Positions 8,076 through 16,416 of a DNA stretch of 64,000 nucleotides are shown here, one piece after another. How positions within the stretch are numbered: position 1 is the first letter of the stretch; each line of letters begins with the position of its first letter. Source of the stretch: Cryobacterium melibiosiphilum. GTDB taxonomy: Bacteria; Actinomycetota; Actinomycetes; Actinomycetales; Microbacteriaceae. The stretch lies in NCBI RefSeq assembly GCF_003602235.1, contig NZ_QZVS01000088.1, forward strand, positions 27,473 through 91,472, read 5' to 3'. The notes below the pieces were generated by a model that ran no database searches, had not been told where the DNA came from, and worked only from the letters and a program-made list of their open reading frames with translations. The position numbers and the translations under genes are program-made.

Positions 8076-8672
8076 GCGGTCATCGATCTGCGTGAGGATG
8101 AAGTCGGCCAGGTCGTCACGGCTGATCTGCGTGCTGGCGTTCACCCCGACCCATCCGACCCGGTACGAGCCCCTTCCCGGCTTGTCGGTGAGGCGCGGGC
8201 CGCGAACGACTGTCCAGTCCAGTCCGGAGGACTCAAGTACGGCTAGGTGACCCTTGGCATCGGCCAACACATGACCGGCGAGTGTCTTGAGTAAGAAGCG
8301 GATGACCGTGTCGGGCACACCGGGACGGTCGGAAGGCGCCGGGAGCCCTCCACCTGAAAGGGTTACGACGCGAGTCACACCGTGGCGCTCCATCGCCGCC
8401 ACAATCAGCGCCGTTCCTTTGGTCTGCAACGTGTGAGGCGAGCCCTTCACCTGCCCGAAGAGGCTGAGCACAGCATCCGAGCCCCGCACCATTCGATCTA
8501 CAGCTGCGTCGTCAAGGACGTCTCCCCGGATAACCGTGAGTCGCGGCGACGATGTCGTCAGCTTGCCAGGGTCCCGGACGAGCGCGCGTACCTCCAAGCC
8601 CGCATCGAGCGCGCGGATGAGAACGCGGCTGCCAGTTCTGCCTGTCGCCCCAAAGATGCTGATCACGGTCAT
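7878..8672 (-). CDS. NAD(P)-binding SDR with out-of-frame tail
   Basis: Atypical short-chain dehydrogenase / NAD(P)H-binding protein. The Rossmann motif FGATGRTGSRVL (residues 7-18) is intact, followed by RALVRDPGKL, SGGGLPAP and ISRDDLADFILTQIDDRTY. Homologues end soon after this point (about residue 200). Here a deletion at about 8075 joins the gene to an NmrA-like fragment in another frame, adding some 60 arginine/proline-rich nonsense residues to the stop at 7878. The core could still fold. ATG 8672 is preceded by a palindrome (8681-8693) that looks like an operator. Confidence 0.7.
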   Translation of the reverse strand: MTVISIFGATGRTGSRVLIRALDAGLEVRALVRDPGKLTTSSPRLTVIRGDVLDDAAVDRMVRGSDAVLSLFGQVKGSPHTLQTKGTALIVAAMERHGVTRVVTLSGGGLPAPSDRPGVPDTVIRFLLKTLAGHVLADAKGHLAVLESSGLDWTVVRGPRLTDKPGRGSYRVGWVGVNASTQISRDDLADFILTQIDDRTYTPSCRTCRQRTPDRSVSVARFLSPPAGPGPRSSTPAMSAGPLRRPSPIPGTSKRRTRCQVHRA

Positions 8673-8680
8673 GGAAATAA

Positions 8681-8693
8681 TTTAGCGGCTAAA
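8681..8693. promoter_or_regulatory. Palindromic operator-like site
   Basis: TTTAGC-G-GCTAAA is an inverted repeat, symmetric except for its centre, ending eight bases before the SDR start codon. It resembles operators of MarR/HxlR regulators that sit divergent to such oxidoreductases, but no regulator gene is adjacent now. Confidence 0.45.
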
Positions 8694-8844
8694 TCTTTCA
8701 GATTTCGAGCTCGGACGCCCGCCGTGACCAGAGCATCCGCTTTCGACAATGCGCTGGAGAGCCCCAGGGCGTCGAGATGGTCACCGAGCTTTGAGGTGAC
8801 ACCTTCGGCGAATCCCCAGACTCTGGGCAGGTGATACCCGTACC

Positions 8845-8955
8845 CTCAAATGAGCAAGGGGAGTATTCCGACACGGTTGGCTCGTCATTACGGATGCAGG
8901 GCGCATCCCGGGCCGCCGGTTCTCGTTCGCGGGAATGGAAAAGACCTTGGCGCAT
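8845..8955 (+). ncRNA. yybP-ykoY (manganese) riboswitch candidate
   Basis: Upstream of terC lie, in order, AAGGGGAGTA (8856-8865), CGTCATTACGG (8883-8893), a GC-rich arm (GGCGCATCCCGGGCCGCC) and AAAAGACCTTGGC (8938-8950). These match conserved blocks of the yybP-ykoY aptamer as I remember them (GGGGAGUA..., CGUCA..ACGG, AAGACCUUUGCC). The class binds Mn2+ and commonly precedes TerC/Alx and Mn-efflux genes. A covariance-model search was not possible here. Confidence 0.65.
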
Positions 8956-8981
8956 AATCAACGTCAAGATTGGATCCCCTA

Positions 8982-9998
8982 GTGGACGTGTCCCTGCTCG
9001 TCTGGACCATCACTATCGTCGTCACGATAGCTTTCTTCGTATTCGAATTCTTCGCCCATGTGCGAGTGCCGCACGAGCCGTCGATCCGTGAGTCCGCCCG
9101 GTGGTCGGCCTTCTACATCGGCCTGGCATTGCTTTTCGGTGTCGGCATCGGCATCGTCTCCGGGTGGACCTTCGGCGGCGAGTACTTCGCCGGCTATCTG
9201 ACCGAAAAGGCTCTCTCGATCGACAACCTTTTCGTGTTCTTGCTCGTCATGACGGCCTTCGCCGTCCCGCGTGCCTATCAGCAGAAGGTCTTGCTGATCG
9301 GCATCGCGCTCGCACTTGTCATGCGCGGAATATTCATCGCGGTCGGCGCGACCCTGATCGCGAACTTCTCGTGGATCTTCTACCTTTTCGGCGCACTGCT
9401 CCTGTTGCTGGCTTACCGCCAGGCCTTTACGCATGGCGAGTCGAACCCGGCCAATGGCCGTCTCATGGGGTTTGTCAGGCGTCACCTTTCCGTGACCGAC
9501 GAGTATCACGGAGACAAACTCACGGTCATGAAAGACGGCCGCCGCTTCGTGACCCCCATGCTGCTCGTGCTTGTCGCGATAGCCTTTGTCGACCTGATCT
9601 TCGCGGTCGACTCGATCCCAGCGATCTTCGGCCTCACCGACGAGGCGTACATCGTCTTCACCGCGAATGCCTTCGCGCTGATGGGTCTGCGCCAACTGTA
9701 CTTTCTCATCGGCGGCCTGTTGCAGCGCCTGATCTACTTGGCCCAGGGACTCGCAGTGATCCTGGCCTTCATCGGAGTGAAGCTCGTGTTGCACGCGCTT
9801 AAGGTGAACGAACTGCCGTTCATCAACGGTGGCCAGCCCGTGCCGTGGGCCTTCGACATCCCGATCTGGTTCTCGCTCGTATTCATCGGGACCACGGTTG
9901 CGGTGGCCACCGCCGCCAGCCTCCTTAAGACCAAAGGCCAGCGAGTCCCCGTCGCTGATGTCGTCACTGAGCCCGCCGCCGAGGTGAGCGACCGTTGA
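8982..9998 (+). CDS. TerC/Alx-family membrane exporter
   Basis: 338-residue polytopic membrane protein of the TerC family, with eight to nine hydrophobic helices and the family's acidic membrane motifs (EKALSIDNLFVFLL, FVDLIFAVDSIPAIFG). Members act in manganese efflux or metal co-factoring of exported proteins. GTG 8982 is preferred because homologues begin MDVS-L-VW; TTG 8970 in frame is an alternative. The upstream riboswitch candidate supports Mn2+-induced expression. It is monocistronic, and its C-terminal hydrophilic tail is short. Confidence 0.85.
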   Translation: MDVSLLVWTITIVVTIAFFVFEFFAHVRVPHEPSIRESARWSAFYIGLALLFGVGIGIVSGWTFGGEYFAGYLTEKALSIDNLFVFLLVMTAFAVPRAYQQKVLLIGIALALVMRGIFIAVGATLIANFSWIFYLFGALLLLLAYRQAFTHGESNPANGRLMGFVRRHLSVTDEYHGDKLTVMKDGRRFVTPMLLVLVAIAFVDLIFAVDSIPAIFGLTDEAYIVFTANAFALMGLRQLYFLIGGLLQRLIYLAQGLAVILAFIGVKLVLHALKVNELPFINGGQPVPWAFDIPIWFSLVFIGTTVAVATAASLLKTKGQRVPVADVVTEPAAEVSDR

Positions 9999-10139
9999 GC
10001 ACTCAGCAGGTGCTTCGGAGGCCCTGTCAGCGATCCAGCTCGCATTCCTGAACCTGTGACTGGCGCCGACGGCTAGGACGCCGGATTGTGTTCGGGGTGC
10101 TCCAAGGCACGACATAGCGGATGCCGTGGAGCACGCCGA

Positions 10140-10199
10140 CGCGCGGATCGCTTCGTTGGCTGTGTCCGCAGCGGCGACGGGATCCTGGAAAACAGGCAT
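10140..10199 (-). pseudogene. N-terminal fragment of a small conserved gene
   Basis: From ATG 10199 some 20 residues (MPVFQDPVAAADTANEAIRA) resemble the start of a small actinobacterial protein with an FQDP..AA..A.EA.R pattern, after which the frame degenerates. It lies immediately after the ABC exporter on the same strand. Identification is from memory and weak. Confidence 0.3.
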
Positions 10200-10208
10200 C
10201 TGTCCTCC

Positions 10209-12113
10209 TCAACGACTGAGCGGGCTGAGCGCTTCCTCGACCGCAGGGTTCTTGTGCATGGCGAACTGGGTCCGGTGCAATTCCTCGTACCGCCCACCGA
10301 CCGCCAGCAGTTCCTCGTGCGTACCACGCTCCACGATCGAGCCGTCCTCAACCACGAGGATCAGGTCTGCGCTGCGGATGGTGGAGAGGCGGTGTGCGAT
10401 CACCATCGCGGTCCGGCCCGCGAGCGCCTCGCTGAGCGCCGCCTGCACGGCGGCCTCTGACGTCGAGTCCAGCGCCGCCGTCGCCTCGTCGAGGATGACG
10501 ACGCGCGGCTGGGCGAGCAGGAGCCTCGCGATGGTCATCCGCTGGCGCTCACCCCCGGACAGTCGGTAGCCACGCTCTCCCACCATGGTGTCCAGCTGGT
10601 CCGGCAGGGACCTGATGAGAGGCTCGAGCCGCGCACGGCGGACGGCGTCCCACACCTCGTCGTCGGACGCCTCCGGCCTCGCAAGGCGCAGATTGGAGAG
10701 GATGGTCTCGTGGAACAGGTGGCCGTCCTGTGTGACCATGCCCAGGGTGTGCCGCATGGAGGCGAAGGTGACATCGCGGACATCCGTGCCCGCGAGGCGC
10801 ACGGCGCCGCTGTCGACGTCATAGAGGCGCGAGAGGAGCTGCGCAATCGTGGACTTTCCGGCGCCGGACGTGCCAACGAGGGCAACAGTCTGCCCCGGCT
10901 CGATCCTGAAGGACACGCCGTGCAGCACCTCCTCGCCGCCGCGGGTGTCCAGCGTGGCAACCTCCTCGAGAGAGGCGAGGGACACTTTGTCTGCGGACGG
11001 GTAGGCGAAGCGGACGTTGTCGAATTCGACGGCCACCTGGCCTAGGGGGACGGCGACGGCGTCGGGCTTCTCCTTGATGAGCGGGTCGAGGTCCAGCACT
11101 TCGAAGACGCGCTCGAAGCTGACCACCGCGCTCATGATCTCTACCCGTGCGTTTGCGAGGCCGGTCAGCGGCGCGTAGAGGCGGGTGAGGAGCAGCGCCA
11201 GGGTGACCACGTCACCAGTATTCAGCTGGCCGGCAAGTGCGAGGAAGCCGCCGAGCCCATACACGAGCGCGAGGGCGAGGGCGGAGACGAGCATCAGTGC
11301 GGTGAAGAAGACGAACTGCAGCATCGCGGCCCGGACCCCGATGTCGCGGACACGGGCGGCGCGCACGCGGAACTCCTCGGCCTCCTCGTCGGGCCGGCCG
11401 AACAGCTTGACGAGGGTGGCGCCGGGCGCCGAGAAGCGCTCGGTCATCTGTGTGCTCATGGCGGAGTTGTGGTCGGCGGCCTCGCGGCGCAGCGCGGCGA
11501 GGCGGCTGCCCATGCGGCGCGCGGGGACCAGGAAGATGGGGAGCATGATCACGGCGAGGACCGTCACGAGCCATGAGGTGCTGAGCATGACGATCAGGGT
11601 GAGGATCAGCGCCACGAGGTTCGTGACCACGCCGGAAAGCGTGCCGCTGAAGGCCTGCTGAGCTCCGATCACATCGTTGTTAAGGCGGCTCACGAGGGCG
11701 CCCGTGCGTGTGCGGGTGAAGAACGCGATCGGCATCTTCTGCACGTGGTTGAAGACGGCGGTGCGGAGGTCGAGGATCACGCCTTCGCCGATCCGCGCCG
11801 AGTACCAGCGCGTCACCAGGGACACTGCGGCGTCGGCCACGGCTACGAGGGCGATGACAACGGCGATCCACACGATGGTGGTGACCCCGCCCTGGGCGAC
11901 GATGACGTCGACCACTTGGCCGGCGAGTACCGGTGTCGCGACCGCGAGGAAAGCTCCAACGACTGAGAGGGCGATGAAGATCAGCAGCTTGGACCGGTAG
12001 GGCACCGCAAACCTCATGATCCGTCGCACGGACTCACGGGAGAAGCCGTGCTTGCCCTCCCGGGCGCGAGAAATCTTGTGGAGCGAGCTCCAGGCCGCGC
12101 CTTCCATGCTCAT
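10209..12113 (-). CDS. ABC exporter, fused permease-ATPase
   Basis: 634-residue half-transporter. The membrane domain has six helices (about residues 40-350); the nucleotide-binding domain carries Walker A GTSGAGKST (about 425), signature LSGGERQR, Walker B VVILDEATAALD and switch MVIAHRLST. This is the multidrug/lipid exporter type working as a homodimer or with a partner; no partner gene is present. ATG 12113 is chosen for its GGAAGGA ribosome site; the in-frame TTG at 12134 lacks one. A MarR remnant upstream on the same strand suggests it was once MarR-controlled. Confidence 0.9.
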   Translation of the reverse strand: MSMEGAAWSSLHKISRAREGKHGFSRESVRRIMRFAVPYRSKLLIFIALSVVGAFLAVATPVLAGQVVDVIVAQGGVTTIVWIAVVIALVAVADAAVSLVTRWYSARIGEGVILDLRTAVFNHVQKMPIAFFTRTRTGALVSRLNNDVIGAQQAFSGTLSGVVTNLVALILTLIVMLSTSWLVTVLAVIMLPIFLVPARRMGSRLAALRREAADHNSAMSTQMTERFSAPGATLVKLFGRPDEEAEEFRVRAARVRDIGVRAAMLQFVFFTALMLVSALALALVYGLGGFLALAGQLNTGDVVTLALLLTRLYAPLTGLANARVEIMSAVVSFERVFEVLDLDPLIKEKPDAVAVPLGQVAVEFDNVRFAYPSADKVSLASLEEVATLDTRGGEEVLHGVSFRIEPGQTVALVGTSGAGKSTIAQLLSRLYDVDSGAVRLAGTDVRDVTFASMRHTLGMVTQDGHLFHETILSNLRLARPEASDDEVWDAVRRARLEPLIRSLPDQLDTMVGERGYRLSGGERQRMTIARLLLAQPRVVILDEATAALDSTSEAAVQAALSEALAGRTAMVIAHRLSTIRSADLILVVEDGSIVERGTHEELLAVGGRYEELHRTQFAMHKNPAVEEALSPLSR

Positions 12114-12264
12114 TGTGGTTCCTTCCGTGGGCAAACGACCAGTTTAGATGGCGACCTGGGTTTTCATCCGCGTGGCAGAGTCATTTTCCGAGCCATCATG
12201 ACCTGGTTGCAGCCGCAGGAGACACGCCCGTGGGGTGCCCCGCTTGCCAGGTGCGTGCGGCCGG

Positions 12265-12471
12265 TTACCAGCGGCGCGCAGACGAGGCGGAGATGATCTT
12301 GAGCAGCGCGACCCACATCGCGTCGGCGTTCTCGAGCTCCGTCTGGCTGAGCGGACCCGCGCCGAGCAGATGCAGCACGATCAGGCCCGCGGGGGTGGGT
12401 CCCAGCCGGTCCAGCGCCTCGCGGGGGCCGGCCTGGTCGGTGTGCTCTGGTTCATTCGGGCAGGTACGCAC
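12265..12471 (-). pseudogene. MarR-family regulator fragment
   Basis: Sixty-eight codons contain RLGPTPAGLIVLHLLGAGPL then SQTELE, the helix 1-2 region of a MarR protein just before the recognition helix. The rest of the winged helix and the C-terminus are absent and replaced by an unrelated ending. MarR genes typically stand directly before exporters of the type at 10209-12113, so this is probably its deleted regulator. Confidence 0.45.
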
Positions 12472-12535
12472 AAGAGATGGGCTGAAACGGCGACGGAATC
12501 TAGATTCGTAATCCGCTCGCGAGAAGGTTCCACGC

Positions 12536-13879
12536 TCAGCTCAGGTGAAATGATGCCAGGAACGCAGACTTCATCTCACTCCGGTTGTCCTCTCCGCCGG
12601 CCAAAGCGATGTGGAGGGATCCTGCATGGAAAGCAATGATGACGTCCATCGTCCCGGGCGCGGCGGACGAGATAGTGCCGCGGAGGGTGCGTGCACCGTC
12701 CAGGTCGGCATAACTCTCGGTCACCAGCGTGCCGTCCTTGACGTTTGCGACAGCTCCGTCGAGCGAAGACTTCAGTAGCGAGTCAATATCGGCCGCGGTG
12801 AGCGCGGACAGTTCCACGCCGGTGGGGAGTAGCGGGGCGACAGGCGAAGACTGAACGGCCAAAGCCACGTCCTCGCGCTCCCAGACGGTCACGGTCAGGA
12901 GCACGGGTTGTCCGAAGACCACCTCCTCCTGGGTGGTGGTCGCCGGCGTGCCAGGAAACGTGACACTACTCAATCCGTCATCGGACACCCACGCGACCGC
13001 TTCGGCAGCTTCTGGAGTGTCGAACAGTGCCACTCGGGCATCGTCGGCGTACTCGAAGATGTACTGGCCGCCGAACCAGCCGACGACACCCACGAGAACA
13101 GTGACGACAAGCGCGCCCACCACGCGCGGTTTCTTACGCCTCACCTCAGCCGGTGTCAGCCGGGCATCGCCGGCCCGTCCGTCGGCTGCAGCGGAGGCTC
13201 GCAATTCGTGCAGTCGGGTGGAGACGGAAGCGAACTGGCGACGCGACCCCGGATAACCGGTGGTCGCAGAGTAGACGGGCAGCGGCAACCTGAACGGAAA
13301 TCCATGCTGGTGCCCGCTCAGAGTCAGGGAGGTGACGGGTACCAACGAAACCAGCACCGAGTTGGTTTCCACAGTGGCAATTTCGTCCCAGAGCAGCACG
13401 TTCAGGGGCTGCTCTGAGCGTGCCGTCTTCCAGATGGAGATACCGGCGCGGTCCGCCGTTACGCCTGCGTATTGACCAAGCTTGGCACCGTTGACGGCGG
13501 CAAGCAACGCAACATCGGACCTCAGGCCTGCGGTGGTAGCAACAGGGAAGACGACGGAACCCGGGAAGCGAGCTTCGAGCTGGTTGACGAGGCGGCGAAT
13601 GGATGCAACGGACGCCCAGTAGACGATACCCATCAAGGCAACGAACGCCGCCAGTACGATGCCGGCCGTCTGCGCCGCTCCGGAGACTTGCACAGAGGCG
13701 ACCACGCTCGCAGCCAACACGAGCACTAGCCCGCACATCGTGACCCACAGGGCCACGCTCGGCTCAGGCAGGGGGCCGCTCCTCTCGCCCGTATCGAGCG
13801 GAGCGTCTCGTTTGGTGGAAGGACCGGAGCTCGCGTCCCGGTCGGACATGATCAGGGTGGGATCAACGGGGATGGTCAT
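12536..13879 (-). CDS. Hypothetical membrane protein, ~447 aa
   Basis: Hydrophilic N-terminus, two adjacent membrane helices (about residues 45-65 and 72-92), a cytoplasmic domain of about 150 residues, a third helix (KKPRVVGALVVTVLVGVVGW, around residue 258) and an extracytoplasmic beta-rich C-terminal domain of about 170 residues (SSVTFPGTPATTTQEEVVFG, repeated TLVTESYADLDGARTL). I do not recognise the family; the C-terminal domain looks like a secreted substrate-binding or lipid-binding fold. The start is uncertain: ATG 13879 chosen, GTG 13936 and ATG 13849 possible. It is divergent from 14123. Confidence 0.6.
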   Translation of the reverse strand: MTIPVDPTLIMSDRDASSGPSTKRDAPLDTGERSGPLPEPSVALWVTMCGLVLVLAASVVASVQVSGAAQTAGIVLAAFVALMGIVYWASVASIRRLVNQLEARFPGSVVFPVATTAGLRSDVALLAAVNGAKLGQYAGVTADRAGISIWKTARSEQPLNVLLWDEIATVETNSVLVSLVPVTSLTLSGHQHGFPFRLPLPVYSATTGYPGSRRQFASVSTRLHELRASAAADGRAGDARLTPAEVRRKKPRVVGALVVTVLVGVVGWFGGQYIFEYADDARVALFDTPEAAEAVAWVSDDGLSSVTFPGTPATTTQEEVVFGQPVLLTVTVWEREDVALAVQSSPVAPLLPTGVELSALTAADIDSLLKSSLDGAVANVKDGTLVTESYADLDGARTLRGTISSAAPGTMDVIIAFHAGSLHIALAGGEDNRSEMKSAFLASFHLS

Positions 13880-14122
13880 CTGCACACTATGCCCTGTCTG
13901 AACAGCAGATAGTGATGATTCGTCGCTATTTTCCACAACCGTCGGTCACGGGGAACGCACCTCGCGCAGACCCCTCGGCCGACAAAGAAGACCGCGGGAG
14001 GGGCATCCGCCTCGCGCTCGATGTGACCCGAAAACCAGTTGGTGCAGCTCTGTGCTTGACGCCAATGATCGGGCCGGATCTGCAAACTCGCAACAGCGGC
14101 GGCGGCTTCATAAGGTGGTGAC

Positions 14123-14638
14123 ATGACGACTTCGGGCAGCGAGCAATCTCCGGCAGCGAGGGTGTACTACGTCGGCTCCTACGAACCGCTCGTGCGCGAG
14201 AACGCCGAAGCAGTCGACGACGAGGACATCGTTCCCAGCAAGCATTCCGACGAGACCGATGTGTGGTTCACCGACTGGCAGGTCGCCGAAGACGGCATGA
14301 ACGTAGAACTCGACGAACGCGTTGACTGGGACTTGGTGCGGATGGACCTGGCCTGGGTTGCCCGCCTGTTCGCGGGTCGGCGATCGATCCCGTTGCAGCT
14401 GGACACCTATGCTGACGCCGGGCGAGGCCTCGCCGACCTGTCGGAGCGAACCCACCTCGCCGGCCGGGTGGCCCGGATCGACCAGGTTTCGGTGCGATAT
14501 GAACAGTCCACAGACCCTGCGGTGCGCGGGCTGGTGCCGGAACCGGGCGGAGCCATGCAGCACCGGGTGCTGAGCTTTCGCGACCGCCGTGCCCATCCCG
14601 GCAAGGTGGTCGGCTGGGTGGTGCGCGTGCGGGCGTAG
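14123..14638 (+). CDS. Conserved hypothetical protein, 171 aa
   Basis: Soluble acidic protein of unknown function (YYVGSYEPLVRENAEAVDDE near the N-terminus; WQVAEDGMNVELDERVDW; a basic C-terminus with HPGKVVGWVVRVRA). ATG 14123 has AAGGTGG five bases upstream. No domain recognised. Monocistronic. Confidence 0.6.
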   Translation: MTTSGSEQSPAARVYYVGSYEPLVRENAEAVDDEDIVPSKHSDETDVWFTDWQVAEDGMNVELDERVDWDLVRMDLAWVARLFAGRRSIPLQLDTYADAGRGLADLSERTHLAGRVARIDQVSVRYEQSTDPAVRGLVPEPGGAMQHRVLSFRDRRAHPGKVVGWVVRVRA

Positions 14639-14760
14639 GGGCCCGCGCGCCGCCTAGGTGTGGGGGAGCACCTGCTCCTCGATGACCACGATGGGCTGAC
14701 CTGACACCGCTTTCAGTCCTTGGTCACGACACCAGTGGCGGAATCGAATGTCACGTGAAC

Positions 14761-14793
14761 AAAACAGAGGGGCGGCCCACGCGGGCTGCCCCT
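14761..14793 (-). terminator. Rho-independent terminator of 14815 gene
   Basis: Arms AGGGGCGGCCC (14768-14778) and GGGCTGCCCCT (14783-14793) pair with one G-T wobble around a four-base loop. On the minus strand the stem is followed by CTGTTTTGTTC, giving a U-rich tail. Confidence 0.7.
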
Positions 14794-14814
14794 TGTCAAA
14801 AATGGGAGGGGTCG

Positions 14815-15078
14815 TCAGCGCCCCTTCGGACCCGCAGGGTTCCCGCGTGTGAAGGACCAGCGGCCCAGCTGGGTAACGAAGATTCCACTAAGCACGACGC
14901 CGCAGACGACCAGAAACGCACGCATCCCATTACTTGACGCGATCGTTGCGGCGTTAACGAAGGCCAGCACCCCGCAGAACACCATCGCGGCCCAGCCCAC
15001 GATCTGACTGCCGCTTGGTCGTTTGGCGTGACCATCCCGCCTTTCGGTCACGCTGTTCTCCTTCAGTTTTGTATTCAT
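14815..15078 (-). CDS. Small membrane protein, 87 aa
   Basis: Two transmembrane helices (IVGWAAMVFCGVLAFVNAAT and AFLVVCGVVLSGIFV) with a positively charged N-terminus and C-terminus, suggesting both ends inside. No known domain. The gene ends at a clear terminator. Start ATG 15078 lies after a short leader without a strong ribosome site. Confidence 0.6.
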   Translation of the reverse strand: MNTKLKENSVTERRDGHAKRPSGSQIVGWAAMVFCGVLAFVNAATIASSNGMRAFLVVCGVVLSGIFVTQLGRWSFTRGNPAGPKGR

Positions 15079-15325
15079 CAGCGTGGCCAGGCTGTCGTCG
15101 ACATTGTGAAGTCCCCCATCGTTGCGGCGCTACTAACTTCCTTACACGGTCGCAGTGAATCGAATATGTGTCAAACCGCCTCGTGGCATGAACGAAGAAA
15201 CTTGCGCCGCCGACGGTCTCCTCACCACGAGCCCGCCGGGTCCCTCGACGGTTGCGAGACGAACGACCGTAGGGTTGACGTACGCACGAACGATCGTGCT
15301 GAGTGGAATCCAGGAGGAACCATCG

Positions 15326-15718
15326 ATGACGATTTTCCCACCCATCGCCCATGTGGCGCTCACGGTACGAGACCTCGAGGTGAGCATCCCTTGGTACACG
15401 CAGTTGTTCGAGGACGAGCCAGTGCTCGATGAGGACACCGGACCCTTCCGTCACGTCGTCTGGATGGTAAGCGGTACCCTCGTCGGGCTACACCAATTCC
15501 CTGACTCAGACGTGACGACGCCGTTCAGCGAGCGCCGTGCGGGCTTGGATCACGTCGCATTCGGCGTCGCGGACCGGTCCGAGCTGGAGCTTTGGGAGAA
15601 GCGCCTGGACCAGCTCGGCGTCAGCCACGACACCATCACAGACGCCGGATACGGGTCAGGCCTGTCTTTCCGCGATCCTGACGGGCTGCCGCTAGAGTTC
15701 TTCGCGCCGCCGGCCTGA
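15326..15718 (+). CDS. VOC-family (glyoxalase/dioxygenase-like) protein
   Basis: 130-residue vicinal-oxygen-chelate protein with the two beta-alpha-beta-beta-beta modules: HVALTVRDLEVSIPWYTQLF at residues 9-28 with the first metal-ligand histidine, LDHVAFGVADRSELELWEKR in the second module and the final ligand glutamate in GLPLEFF. Members include glyoxalase I, dioxygenases and thiol transferases; the substrate is unknown. ATG 15326 has AGGAGG eight bases upstream, so the longer upstream frame is rejected. Confidence 0.85.
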   Translation: MTIFPPIAHVALTVRDLEVSIPWYTQLFEDEPVLDEDTGPFRHVVWMVSGTLVGLHQFPDSDVTTPFSERRAGLDHVAFGVADRSELELWEKRLDQLGVSHDTITDAGYGSGLSFRDPDGLPLEFFAPPA

Positions 15719-15907
15719 GAATGGGCGGCACCGCGTGGGCGTACGCGGAGGACGACCTCTCGCCCGTCACGCATCGGTGGCGCATCGAAAACGCTGGCTG
15801 GAGGCGTCCAACGGGGAGGTGCATCGAGATCGATCCTGCAGCGGACCTTGCCGCTCGAAGCACGTGCTGGCGCTCGTTCGCTCACTGGGCGAGCGGCTGT
15901 GTGTCAC

Positions 15908-16306
15908 TCATTGCCGTTCGTATCCGATGAGCCAGTGGAGTCCATGACGGTCAATGACCTGGCCATCCGAGGCGCCCCATGGCTTCGGGGCAAGGGGGTC
16001 GACGATCTGGCCGCCAACTGCAAGTTTGTTGAACCACTCGTGGAGAACTTCCGGTTTGGCGGCCCCCAGTAATGAGAGCATCATTCCTTGGAGTCGTACG
16101 CTCTTCTCGCCTGCTGCGGCATCGGATCCCGCTAAAGCAACGACGCCGGTGAGGACTCCGTGAGCTATGGAATCTGGCGGGCCGTCGCTGCGACCGAAGT
16201 CCTCGTAGGTGTGGAAGGAGAGCTCTCCACTGAAAATTTCCGCATAGAAGCCGAGTGCTTCGCGGGCTGTGCCGGGGAATGTGACATAGATCTGGGGCGC
16301 CGTCAT
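15908..16306 (-). CDS. PhnB-like VOC-family protein
   Basis: 132-residue protein of the PhnB/3-demethylubiquinone methyltransferase-like VOC subfamily. IYVTFPGTAREALGFYAEIF at the N-terminus, then SGELSFHTYEDFG, and the ending WGASDGQVIDRHGLHWLIGY are typical. PhnB-type proteins usually lack full metal ligation and their role is unknown. ATG 16306 fits the usual family start; an in-frame ATG at 16336 would add ten residues. Expressed alone. Confidence 0.8.
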   Translation of the reverse strand: MTAPQIYVTFPGTAREALGFYAEIFSGELSFHTYEDFGRSDGPPDSIAHGVLTGVVALAGSDAAAGEKSVRLQGMMLSLLGAAKPEVLHEWFNKLAVGGQIVDPLAPKPWGASDGQVIDRHGLHWLIGYERQ

Positions 16307-16416
16307 GTGCAGAGCATACACACGACCTGTCACCATCGCGTCAACGCTATGAGGGTGCCCGCTGGAGGTTCACCTTGCGGTGTTCGTTGGGTGTTTGGCA
16401 CCTCAGACGCATACCG

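Noticed and set aside
8982..9998. Tellurite-resistance (ter) island
   Set aside because: TerC stands alone; no TerD/TerZ/TerB genes are nearby, and the riboswitch points to manganese.
14766..14794. Terminator for the plus-strand gene 14123-14638
   Set aside because: The hairpin has its U-rich side on the minus strand and lies 130 bp past the plus-strand stop, so it serves the minus-strand gene.
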